Of a DNA stretch of 52,544 bases, positions 17,779-25,516 are shown piece by piece. The notes beneath the pieces are model-generated. The model had not been told where the DNA came from and made no database searches. It saw nothing but the letters and a program-made list of their open reading frames with translations. The stretch is from an uncultured Campylobacter sp. (GTDB lineage Bacteria; Campylobacterota; Campylobacteria; Campylobacterales; Campylobacteraceae), in contig NZ_CALGPY010000013.1 of assembly GCF_937959485.1 (NCBI RefSeq), positions 1 through 52,544 of the forward strand. Reading direction: 5' to 3'. Every line of letters begins with the position of its first letter. Within the stretch, counting starts at the first letter, position 1. The position numbers were made by a program, and so were the translations under genes.

Positions 17779-19051
17779 CCTTTTTTACCCAGCCGATCTT
17801 ATTGCCGCCCAGCATAATTTTGTAAAAATCCTTATTCGTGCCCAAAATTTCGACCTTTTCGGCATTTTTAGTTACGTAAAATACAGTGGAGCTTTGCATA
17901 GGCAGAATTCTAACCGGGGAATTTTGCGCGATACTGCCCGTGCCGTAAGGCCTTTGTGCGTAGAAATTTACCGCCAAAATCAGCACCGCAAAGATAAGCG
18001 GCGTGATATTTTTACTAAGCAGAAACATCACCAAAAGTACGGCAGCTAGCGTGTAGATCGCGATCTGCTTGTAGGCTTCGAATTTGCTCTCTTTTGGATT
18101 CAGACCGATCTGCGTGCTAAGATCCTCGGCGCGCGGATTAAGCTCAAGCCCGAAATTTTCAAATTTTTTAGTATTAAGATTAAAATAGCTGAAGTCTAAA
18201 TTTGTGATATTTTTATCCACGACGGCGAAATAATATCCGCTCTGACTTGCGTATGTGCCGCGTACGGAGTCCACGCCCTGTTTGATAATGGCTGGATTAT
18301 CGATGCTAAAAGCGCCGATTGCGCCGTTTCGGATACCAAGATCGAGCGTGAGTAAATTCGATGCGTCGTCAAATTTTGTAGTTTTGTAGTTTTTAAGTTT
18401 CAGCTCGTCGGCTACGATATGCGAAAAATTAGGCTTCGTGTCAAGCTTCATAAATTCCGGATTATCAGGTTTGATAGAGCTTTTTTCAAAGAATTCTCCG
18501 TTGCGCTGCAAGGTCAAAACGAGCTCATTGATCTTGTCGCTCTTATCGCTTGCCGCAAACCACAGCGTCGTCTCAAACATCTCGTCACCCTCAATCCACG
18601 TAAGATTGTCGGCATTAAGCCACTTCATACCATTGGTGCGGCTGATCTCCAGCTTTGGCTTAACGGTGATTTTCTGCCCCAAATATACGGCGAAGTCAAT
18701 CTTAAAAATTTGATTGCAATACACCTTCCTAGGCATTCCACTGGCTTTTAGCGTAAGCTCTTTGGGTTTGATGTCCTGATAAATTTTATCGTCGGATACA
18801 TCCAGATCGACTTCGTTAGTAGGCGCCAGAGCCTTAAGATCGTCGATGCTTAGATTATCCATCGACATAACCTCTTTTTTATTATACTTCAGCATCACCT
18901 TGGAATTATCGCGCGTCTGCGGCTCGTCGGGCTTATCCTCAGCTTTTTTCGGCGCATATTTACTTAGATCGTCAAGCGAATCGATCTCAATCTCCGGCGC
19001 AGCAAACGCAAGCGTACAGACACCTAAAATAGTAAGAATTTTTTTTAGCAA
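17759..19051 (-). CDS. Membrane protein with signal peptide, two spans and C-terminal SH3-like domain (BatD-like)
   Basis: 430 residues. The signal peptide MLKKILTILGVCTLAFA is followed by an acidic spacer. Beta-rich periplasmic repeats follow, with a segment resembling BatD / aerotolerance proteins (LTLKASGMPRKVYCNQIFKIDFAVYLGQKI). Two membrane spans lie near 330-365 (YKQIAIYTLAAVLLVMFLL, ITPLIFAVLILAVNFYA). A short SH3b-like domain ends it (SSTVFYVTKNAEKVEILGTNKDFYKIMLGGNKIGWVKKDELV). It sits between purQ and plsC, the place of Cj0515 in C. jejuni. It overlaps purQ by 7 bp and plsC by 20 bp. A cell-envelope role is likely; the partner is unknown. Confidence 0.75.
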   Translation of the reverse strand: MLKKILTILGVCTLAFAAPEIEIDSLDDLSKYAPKKAEDKPDEPQTRDNSKVMLKYNKKEVMSMDNLSIDDLKALAPTNEVDLDVSDDKIYQDIKPKELTLKASGMPRKVYCNQIFKIDFAVYLGQKITVKPKLEISRTNGMKWLNADNLTWIEGDEMFETTLWFAASDKSDKINELVLTLQRNGEFFEKSSIKPDNPEFMKLDTKPNFSHIVADELKLKNYKTTKFDDASNLLTLDLGIRNGAIGAFSIDNPAIIKQGVDSVRGTYASQSGYYFAVVDKNITNLDFSYFNLNTKKFENFGLELNPRAEDLSTQIGLNPKESKFEAYKQIAIYTLAAVLLVMFLLSKNITPLIFAVLILAVNFYAQRPYGTGSIAQNSPVRILPMQSSTVFYVTKNAEKVEILGTNKDFYKIMLGGNKIGWVKKDELVKD

Positions 19052-19710
19052 ATTAAGCCTTTTAGCATTTTCTCTCCGTCCGTGCCGCCCAAAATAGGCT
19101 CTATCGCGCGCTCAGGATGCGGCATCAGGCCGAAAATTTTTTTGTTTTTATCGCAAACCCCGGCGATTGCGTCCACTGAGCCGTTCGGATTTAGATCCGC
19201 GCCGTTTTCGTCGCAATATTTTAGCAGCACACAATCCTCGTCGTATAGCGACTTTAGCGTATCTGCAGGCGCATAGTAGTTGCCCTCGCCATGCGCAATC
19301 GGGATATTTAAAATTTCGCCCTTATCGCAACAGTGCAGAAATTTATTATCGTTTGAAACGACGCGCAGATGGTGAAATTTTGAGATAAAGCTTAAATTTA
19401 TATTTTTATTCATCGCGCCTGCGAGCAAGCCTAGCTCCAAAAGCATCTGAAAGCCGTTGCAGATACCCAAAATATAGCCGCCCTTTCGCGCGTGATCAAG
19501 TATCGCTTGCATTACGGGGCTAAATTTAGCAATCGCCGCGGTTCGCAGATAATCTCCGTGGCTAAAGCCGCCGGGAAGCACGATCAGATCGGCGTTTATG
19601 TCGGTTTCTTTATGCCAGATTATCTGCGTTTCGCAACCAAGCTTATCAAAGGCGTATTTGCTGTCGCGCTCGCAGTTGGTGCCTGGGAAATTGACGATCG
19701 CTACCTTCAT
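19045..19710 (-). CDS. purQ: Phosphoribosylformylglycinamidine synthase, glutaminase subunit PurQ
   Basis: Supplies ammonia from glutamine for the fourth step of purine synthesis, in complex with PurS and PurL. The nucleophile is Cys84 in LGICNGFQ. The His/Glu pair is in MPHPERA (about 196-202). The conserved N-terminus is VAIVNFPGTNCERD and the oxyanion region LPGGFSHGDYLR. Length 221 matches the small PurQ that needs a separate PurS, which is encoded just upstream with a 4-bp ATGA overlap. Confidence 0.96.
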   Translation of the reverse strand: MKVAIVNFPGTNCERDSKYAFDKLGCETQIIWHKETDINADLIVLPGGFSHGDYLRTAAIAKFSPVMQAILDHARKGGYILGICNGFQMLLELGLLAGAMNKNINLSFISKFHHLRVVSNDNKFLHCCDKGEILNIPIAHGEGNYYAPADTLKSLYDEDCVLLKYCDENGADLNPNGSVDAIAGVCDKNKKIFGLMPHPERAIEPILGGTDGEKMLKGLIC

Positions 19711-19943
19711 ATCACGATCTCGTAGTCTTCGATGACGGTGTTTGCCAAAATTTCATCGCACATCTTGGCAACTTCGGCATAAATTTTATCCCTATCCTCG
19801 CCATCTAGCTCAAGGACAATCTGTTTAGCTACGCGCACATCTCGCACGCCGCTAAATCCAAGCGAAGCGAGGGCGTGTAAAACCGCCTTGCCCTGCGGAT
19901 CGAGCACGCCCTGCTTAAGCCTTACGTTTACGATCACCTTCAT
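19707..19943 (-). CDS. purS: Phosphoribosylformylglycinamidine synthase subunit PurS
   Basis: 78 residues, the small structural subunit that joins PurQ and PurL. The family pattern VNVRLKQGVLDPQGKAVLHAL followed by LGFSGVRDVRVAKQIVLEL is clear. The gene lies between purC (3-bp gap) and purQ (4-bp overlap), so translation is probably coupled. purL is not in this window. Confidence 0.95.
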   Translation of the reverse strand: MKVIVNVRLKQGVLDPQGKAVLHALASLGFSGVRDVRVAKQIVLELDGEDRDKIYAEVAKMCDEILANTVIEDYEIVI

Positions 19944-19946
19944 CGC

Positions 19947-20666
19947 TTATCCTAGAATTCTACGCAAGACCTCTTCGTAGGCCACTTTTACGCTACCGAG
20001 ATCCTGCCTGAATACGTCCTTATCGAGCTTTTTATCGGTCTGTTTGTCCCAAAAGCGGCAGCTATCGGGGCTGATCTCATCTGCAAGCAGGATATTGCCG
20101 TCCTTATCTCTGCCAAGCTCGATTTTGAAATCCACGAGCTTTAAATTTCGCTCATCAAAAAATTTAATCAAGATTTCATTGATCTTGCGCGCGATCTTTT
20201 TGAGCTCATCAAGCTCGCTTTGGCTCTTTACGGCGCCAAGCAGCAAGCAATGCTCGTCGTTTAGGATAGGATCGCCCAGCTCGTCGTCTTTGTAGCAAAA
20301 CTCCACCAGCGTAAACGGGAGCTTCGTACCCTCTTTGATGCCCAGACGCTTTGTAAGCGAGCCAGTGGCGATATTACGAGCGATGATCTCAAGAGGGAAA
20401 ATCTTGCATTTTTTTACGAGCTGCTCGGTCGGACTGATCGTCTCAACAAGCGCAGTAGCGATGCCGTGCTTTTTAAGCAGATCAAAAATCAGCGTCGAAA
20501 TTTTACAATTCAGCGCGCCTTTGCCGCTCTCTTCGGCCTTTTTGACGCCGTTAAACGCCGTCAGCGAATCTTTAAATTCCGAGATCAAAAGGTCGTCACT
20601 TTCGTTAACCGACCACATCTTCTTGCCCTTGCCTTCGTAGATGAGCTCTTTTTTGGTAGCTTGCAT
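19947..20666 (-). CDS. purC: Phosphoribosylaminoimidazole-succinocarboxamide synthase
   Basis: SAICAR synthetase of purine synthesis: joins aspartate to CAIR using ATP. Motifs are LIYEGKGKKMWSV (ATP loop), EIIARNIATGSLTKRLGI, LVDFKIELGRDKDGNILLADEISPDSCRFWD (SAICAR signature). I take ATG 20666 as the start, with AAGGAGAG upstream; a GTG sits one codon earlier. Length 239 is normal. It lies 7-10 bp downstream of ctpA. Confidence 0.96.
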   Translation of the reverse strand: MQATKKELIYEGKGKKMWSVNESDDLLISEFKDSLTAFNGVKKAEESGKGALNCKISTLIFDLLKKHGIATALVETISPTEQLVKKCKIFPLEIIARNIATGSLTKRLGIKEGTKLPFTLVEFCYKDDELGDPILNDEHCLLLGAVKSQSELDELKKIARKINEILIKFFDERNLKLVDFKIELGRDKDGNILLADEISPDSCRFWDKQTDKKLDKDVFRQDLGSVKVAYEEVLRRILG

Positions 20667-20676
20667 CACACTCTCC

Positions 20677-21993
20677 TTACTTGATGTTTAGAATTTTTAT
20701 CGCGTCTATTGCGGTTTTTAACTGGATATCGTTATTAATCTGCTCTACGGTGATGAAATTTTTCTCATCCTTTTTCTGAGCATCTTTTTTCTTGGTCTCG
20801 ACCTTGGCTAACTCGCCTTGCAGGTGCTTTTTGAGATCGGCTTCTTTTAGCGAGAATTCATCCTCGTCGCGACTCGGCACCTTGCCCGGCGCCACTATGA
20901 GATCAGGCGTCACACCCACCGCTTGGATAGTGCGACCGCTTGATAGATAGTATCGCGCTATGGTAAGCCGCAGAGCCTCTTTATCCTCTATCGGCAGGAT
21001 TACCTGCACGCTTCCCTTGCCAAAAGTTTTTTCACCAACTAACACGGCGCGCTTTAGATCTTGAAGCGATCCGCTTACAATCTCGCTCGCGCTTGCACTG
21101 CCGCCATTGACCAAAACCACAAGCGGTAGATCGGTGATCTTCTTTTTAGGATCGGCGTTATGCGCTTCGGTTTCGTTTTTCGCGCGTCCTTTTTGAGAGA
21201 CGATAAGCCCTTTGCTGACGAATAAATTTACAAGCCCGATCGCTTGATCCAAAAGCCCGCCTGGGTTGTTTCGCAGATCCAAAATAATGCCCTTGGCGTC
21301 TTTATGCTCTTTTATAAATTTGCTTGCATCCGGAACTACGTGCTGGTCGAAATTCGTAACGCGCAGATATAAAATTTTATCATCCTCGATCATCTTAGCA
21401 TAGACCGATTCTACTTTGATTATGTCGCGGACGATCTCGACGTCGAAAGGCTTGCTAACACCCTTGCGCACGATCGTTAGAGTGATTTTAGTTTTCGGCT
21501 TGCCGCGCATTTTTGAGACCGCATCGTCGATCGTGATGCCGAAGGTCGCGTTGCCGTCGATACGCAAGATCACGTCGTTAGCCTGAATGCCCTTTTTATC
21601 CGCCGGAGTGCCCTCGATAGGCGAGATGACGGTCAGAGCGCCGTCTTTCATACCCACCTGAATTCCAAGCCCGCCGAACTCGCCTTCGGTCTGGACTTTC
21701 GTGTCGTTAAACGCCTTTTCGTCCATGTAGCTTGAGTGCGCGTCGAGGTTATTCATAAGCCCCGAGATCGTCTTATCCACGAGCTCCGAGAAGGTCATCT
21801 CATCGACGTAATTGTTTTCGACGATCGCAAGCGTTTTGGTAAGCTTTGCTAGCGCCTCCAGACGCGTTTTTTCGCTGTCTGGTTTTTTAGTCGCATTGAC
21901 CTCTCTGGCTTGTAAATTTCCGGTAAAAAAACTAACGCCTAAAAATAAAGAGAAAATAAATCCCAAGCCGAAGAAGAGGTGTTTTTGTCGCAA
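20677..21993 (-). CDS. ctpA: C-terminal processing peptidase (S41 family, CtpA/Prc-like)
   Basis: Periplasmic serine protease. An N-terminal signal or anchor (HLFFGLGFIFSLFLGVSFFTG) comes first. A PDZ domain follows (GGLGIQVGMKDGALTVISPIEGTPADKKGIQANDVILRIDG, split across about 110-150). The S41 core has the catalytic Ser in VNGGSASASEIVSG and the Lys in VGEKTFGKGSVQ. The C-terminus is charged. The start is TTG at 21993 with AAGGATAAAC before it; no ATG or GTG is better placed. It is the first gene of the six-gene minus-strand operon and is divergent from clpB. Confidence 0.93.
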   Translation of the reverse strand: MRQKHLFFGLGFIFSLFLGVSFFTGNLQAREVNATKKPDSEKTRLEALAKLTKTLAIVENNYVDEMTFSELVDKTISGLMNNLDAHSSYMDEKAFNDTKVQTEGEFGGLGIQVGMKDGALTVISPIEGTPADKKGIQANDVILRIDGNATFGITIDDAVSKMRGKPKTKITLTIVRKGVSKPFDVEIVRDIIKVESVYAKMIEDDKILYLRVTNFDQHVVPDASKFIKEHKDAKGIILDLRNNPGGLLDQAIGLVNLFVSKGLIVSQKGRAKNETEAHNADPKKKITDLPLVVLVNGGSASASEIVSGSLQDLKRAVLVGEKTFGKGSVQVILPIEDKEALRLTIARYYLSSGRTIQAVGVTPDLIVAPGKVPSRDEDEFSLKEADLKKHLQGELAKVETKKKDAQKKDEKNFITVEQINNDIQLKTAIDAIKILNIK

Positions 21994-22122
21994 AGTTTAT
22001 CCTTGAAAGTAAAATGGAGTGAATTTTATAGAAAATTGGCTAAAAATAAGGTAAATTTCATACGAAATTTGCGCGTTTACGGATAAATTTAAGCCAAAAA
22101 TTTTAAAATCTCACTAAAAAAC

Positions 22123-22152
22123 CTTGACATAAACACACTAAAGTTATATAAT
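22123..22152 (+). promoter_or_regulatory. clpB promoter with an overlapping HspR operator (HAIR-like)
   Basis: TTGACA (22124-22129) and TATAAT (22147-22152) are both perfect sigma70 boxes with a 17-bp spacer. CTTGACA, 7 bases, then ACTAAAG (22123-22143) matches the HspR box CTTGAGT-N7-ACTCAAG in 11 of 14 positions with exact spacing. HspR represses clpB in Helicobacter and Campylobacter, so heat-shock control by HspR is the expected regulation. The operator covers the -35 box, so a bound repressor would block the polymerase. Confidence 0.75.
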
Positions 22153-22182
22153 GCAATCAACTTCAACTTTAGGAGAAAATTT

Positions 22183-24792
22183 ATGAACGAAACTATTGAA
22201 ATTCTAACCGACAAAATGCGCTCTTTGCTCGAAAGCAGCGTTTCTTTAGCGATCCATTCCAAAAATAGCGAAGTGGGCGTATTGCATATGCTCTGGGCTT
22301 TGGTAACCGACAGCGGCTCGGTTCTAAATCAAATTTTTAATAAATTTAGCATCGAAAAGACTGCGGTCGAGCTTGAAATCAAAAGCGAAATTTCAAATTT
22401 GCCGACCAGCTCAAACGTCACGAAGGAAAACGTGCGTATCTCGCGCGAGCTGATGAACTCGCTAGAGGTCGCAAAGGGGCTGATGACGAGCTCGGGCGAT
22501 AAATTTATCGCCGTAGATACCTGGCTGATCGCAAATTTAAACGCCGATCCGCTAAAGAAAATTCTGTCTAAATTTGCGGATCTTAGCGAGATCAAAAAAG
22601 AGCTTGAGGCGCTTCGCGGCGGTAAAAGTATCGATTCGCAAACCGCCGACGAGACGCTTGAGGCGCTTAGCAAATTCGGCGTCGATCTCACCGCTAAGGC
22701 AATCGCAGGCGAGCTCGATCCTGTCATCGGTCGCGACGAGGTGATCTCGCGAATGATGCAAATTTTAATTCGCAAGACGAAAAACAACCCTATCCTACTC
22801 GGCGAACCGGGCGTGGGAAAAACCGCAGTCGTCGAGGGTCTTGCGCAGCTGATCGCCAAAAAAGAGGTTCCGCTCAGCCTGCAAAACAAACGCGTCATCG
22901 CGCTTGATATGAGTGCGCTGATTGCGGGCGCGAAGTACCGCGGCGAATTTGAGGATAGGCTCAAAGCCGTCATAAACGAGGTCGTAAAAGCCGCAAACGT
23001 CGTGCTTTTCATCGATGAAATTCACACCATCGTAGGCGCAGGCGCAAGCGAAGGTTCGATGGATGCCGCAAACATCCTAAAGCCCGCCCTTGCGCGCGGC
23101 GAGCTGCACGCTATCGGCGCTACGACGCTGAAAGAGTACCGAAAGTATTTTGAAAAAGACGCCGCGCTTCAGCGCCGTTTCCAGCCCGTAACGGTCGCGG
23201 AGCCTAGCGTGAGCGAGGCTACGGCGATCCTGCGCGGCATAAAGGAGCGGCTGGAGGTGCATCACAACGTCACCATCACCGATAGCGCGCTTGTGGCGGC
23301 TGCAAGGCTAAGCGACCGCTACATCAGCGATAGATTTTTGCCGGATAAGGCGATCGATCTCATTGACGAAGCGGCGGCGGAGCTTAAAATGCAGATCGAA
23401 AGCGAGCCCAACGAGCTTGCCAAGGCTAAGCGCGACATCCTCACACTTCAGGTCGAAAAGGAAGCCCTTAAGATGGAGGATGACGGCAAAAACGACGAGC
23501 GGCTCGCGCAGATCGACAAAGAGATCGAAAATTTAACCGAGCAGAAAAACGCGCTTCAGGCTAAATTTGAAAACGAAAAGTCCGTATTCGGCGGCATAAG
23601 CGAGGCTAAAAAAGCAATCGATAGCCTCAAAAACGAAGCTAGCTTAGCAAGACGTAACGGCGATCTTAGCAAGGCCGCCGAGATCGAATACGGCAAGATC
23701 CCCGCCGCGCAGGCGAAGGTTAAGGAGCTTGAGGCGAAGTGGGACGCGATGAAAGAAAACGGCGTGCTTTTGCGAAACCGCGTGGACGAGGAGAGCGTGG
23801 CCGAAATTTTAAGCAAGTGGACGGGCATCTCGGTAAGCAAAATGCTCTCCTCCGAAAAGGAGAAATTCCTTCACATCGAGGAGCATCTAAAAGAGAGCGT
23901 CGTGGGGCAGGACGAGGCGCTACACGCCATCGCTCGCGCCGTCAAGCGCAACAAAGCGGGGCTCGTAAACGAAAACCGCCCAATCGGAAGCTTTTTGTTT
24001 TTGGGCCCTACCGGCGTCGGCAAGACCGAGAGCGCAAAGAGCTTAGCGAGGTTTTTATTCGATGATGAGCGAGCGATGATCCGCTTTGATATGAGCGAGT
24101 ATATGGAAAAACACAGCGTTTCGCGCTTGCTCGGCGCGCCTCCTGGATACGTGGGCTACGATGAGGGCGGACAGCTTACCGAAGCGGTGCGAAGAAAGCC
24201 CTACTCGGTGCTACTTTTTGATGAGATCGAAAAGGCGCACAAGGACGTTTTTAACATCCTGCTTGGAATTTTAGACGACGGACGTGCAACCGATAACAAG
24301 GGCGTTACGGTCGATTTCAAAAACACGATCATCATCCTAACGAGCAATATCGGCTCGGCTAAGATTATGGAGCTTGACGCCAAAAATGCGGACAAGCCGC
24401 GCGAGGTTGCGCTTGCCGAACGCGAGGAGGCGGTAAAGAGCGAGCTGAAGAATTATTTCAAGCCCGAATTTATCAACCGTCTGGACGACATCGTGATCTT
24501 CAACGCCCTAAGCGAGGACGATCTCATCAAAATCGTGGGCATTATGTTTAAGAGTCTGCAAAAAACGCTCGCAAACCGCGGCATTAGCGCGAGCTTGAGC
24601 GAAAATGCCAAAAAGCTCATCGCCTCGGCGGGCTTTGATATCGAATACGGCGCAAGACCACTACGAAGGGCGCTTTACGACCTGGTGGAGGATAAGATCG
24701 CCGATATGATCCTAAGCGACGAGATCAAAACCGGCGATCGGATCGAAATAGGCGCGCGTGACGGCGAGATCGAGATAAAGAGGGTGAAGTAA
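22183..24792 (+). CDS. clpB: ATP-dependent disaggregase ClpB (Hsp100)
   Basis: Hexameric AAA+ chaperone that, with DnaK, rescues aggregated proteins in the cytoplasm. The order is an N-terminal Clp repeat domain (1-140), NBD1 with Walker A GEPGVGKT at 207-214 and Walker B VLFIDEIHT, the M-domain coiled coil (about 400-530), and NBD2 with GPTGVGKT near 608-615 and VLLFDEIEKAH. A C-terminal small domain ends with YGARPLRRAL. There is no ClpP-binding loop (no IGF/L after NBD2), as expected for ClpB rather than ClpA. Length 869 is normal. AGGAGAAAATTT precedes the ATG. Confidence 0.97.
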   Translation: MNETIEILTDKMRSLLESSVSLAIHSKNSEVGVLHMLWALVTDSGSVLNQIFNKFSIEKTAVELEIKSEISNLPTSSNVTKENVRISRELMNSLEVAKGLMTSSGDKFIAVDTWLIANLNADPLKKILSKFADLSEIKKELEALRGGKSIDSQTADETLEALSKFGVDLTAKAIAGELDPVIGRDEVISRMMQILIRKTKNNPILLGEPGVGKTAVVEGLAQLIAKKEVPLSLQNKRVIALDMSALIAGAKYRGEFEDRLKAVINEVVKAANVVLFIDEIHTIVGAGASEGSMDAANILKPALARGELHAIGATTLKEYRKYFEKDAALQRRFQPVTVAEPSVSEATAILRGIKERLEVHHNVTITDSALVAAARLSDRYISDRFLPDKAIDLIDEAAAELKMQIESEPNELAKAKRDILTLQVEKEALKMEDDGKNDERLAQIDKEIENLTEQKNALQAKFENEKSVFGGISEAKKAIDSLKNEASLARRNGDLSKAAEIEYGKIPAAQAKVKELEAKWDAMKENGVLLRNRVDEESVAEILSKWTGISVSKMLSSEKEKFLHIEEHLKESVVGQDEALHAIARAVKRNKAGLVNENRPIGSFLFLGPTGVGKTESAKSLARFLFDDERAMIRFDMSEYMEKHSVSRLLGAPPGYVGYDEGGQLTEAVRRKPYSVLLFDEIEKAHKDVFNILLGILDDGRATDNKGVTVDFKNTIIILTSNIGSAKIMELDAKNADKPREVALAEREEAVKSELKNYFKPEFINRLDDIVIFNALSEDDLIKIVGIMFKSLQKTLANRGISASLSENAKKLIASAGFDIEYGARPLRRALYDLVEDKIADMILSDEIKTGDRIEIGARDGEIEIKRVK

Positions 24793-24800
24793 AATCGGGC

Positions 24801-24826
24801 GGAATTTATCCTGCAGGGTAAATTCC
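24801..24826 (+). terminator. Hairpin after clpB, possible terminator
   Basis: GGAATTTATCC and GGGTAAATTCC form an 11-bp stem with one G-T pair and a TGCA loop, 9 bases after the clpB stop. No T run follows, so it may act with Rho or protect the 3' end. The CRISPR array begins 62 bp later. Confidence 0.4.
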
Positions 24827-24887
24827 TCGCTTTGGTGGAGTAAATTTGGCGAGGTAAATCTAAAATACTTTATTAATATAAATTGGG

Positions 24888-25108
24888 CGAATAATCTATC
24901 TCCTTGGGAATTGAAACTTGGTATTTTGCGCCATGATAGGATCGGCGCATAGTAGAATTCCATCCCGTTGGGAATTGAAACACGGATACCGACATTTCAT
25001 TCCAGCTCTTTTCGGTAGAATTCCATCCCGTTGGGAATTGAAACAATCAAGCTGTTTTGATGGGGTAATAGCGAAAGTGTAGAATTCCATCTCGTTGGGA
25101 ATTGAAAC
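24888..25108 (+). CRISPR. Short CRISPR array: four 30-bp repeats, three spacers
   Basis: The repeat begins GTAGAATTCCATC and ends GTTGGGAATTGAAAC. Copies are at 24888-24917 (degenerate in the first 16 bases), 24952-24981 and 25015-25044 (identical), and 25079-25108 (one C to T change). Spacers are 24918-24951 (34), 24982-25014 (33) and 25045-25078 (34). AATTCC and GGAATT can pair as a small stem. The ATTGAAAC end is the usual 8-nt handle of type I-B and type III repeats, giving plus-strand transcription. No cas gene is in this window, so the array is an orphan here. The degenerate first repeat and small size suggest it no longer grows. Confidence 0.93.
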
Positions 25109-25516
25109 GCTCTATTTAAAATTTCATCTTTTCCTCTTTCGTAGTAGCATTCTGTAGAATTTACTGAGCCGAATTCTGCCCGATAAAATTTTTATCAAAT
25201 TAAATTCTGGACTTGAAATTTTAAAATTTTATCGAGCAAGGCTCCGCATCTCAGAGCTTAGAATTTCAAATTTAAGAAGCAGCGACTTCAAGCTGCGTGG
25301 TTCGAAACACAAGGATTTTAGATTATAAAATTTAAAAAGGCGGGCAGGATTAGAATTTTAAAATTCGAAGTCAATGATCGAAATTTCGGACTTCGAAACT
25401 TAAAAATTTGAATCTGAAGCGGAGGCAAATTTTAAGATCATTTCAAAATTTACCCTTTTAAATTTACATATCTTGAGCTCTATTCATAAAATTTTGCATA
25501 CAAATTTATGTAAAAT
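25109..25516. other. AT-rich spacer, 408 bp
   Basis: Nothing coding is supported. It is rich in AAATTTTA words and short repeats of CTTCGAAAC-like and GAAATTT pieces. It separates the CRISPR array from the end of the minus-strand RTX gene. Confidence 0.45.

Noticed and set aside
19940..22182. Purine riboswitch or PurR box before the pur genes
   Set aside because: purC follows ctpA by a few bases, leaving no leader, and no purine-aptamer pattern is visible before ctpA.
22329..23012. Minus-strand frame of 227 codons inside clpB
   Set aside because: Shadow of a highly conserved clpB region; Ser/Ala-rich with no domain.
24792..25516. cas genes next to the CRISPR array
   Set aside because: Only clpB lies on one side and spacer plus RTX-1 on the other; none of the genes in the window is a Cas protein.
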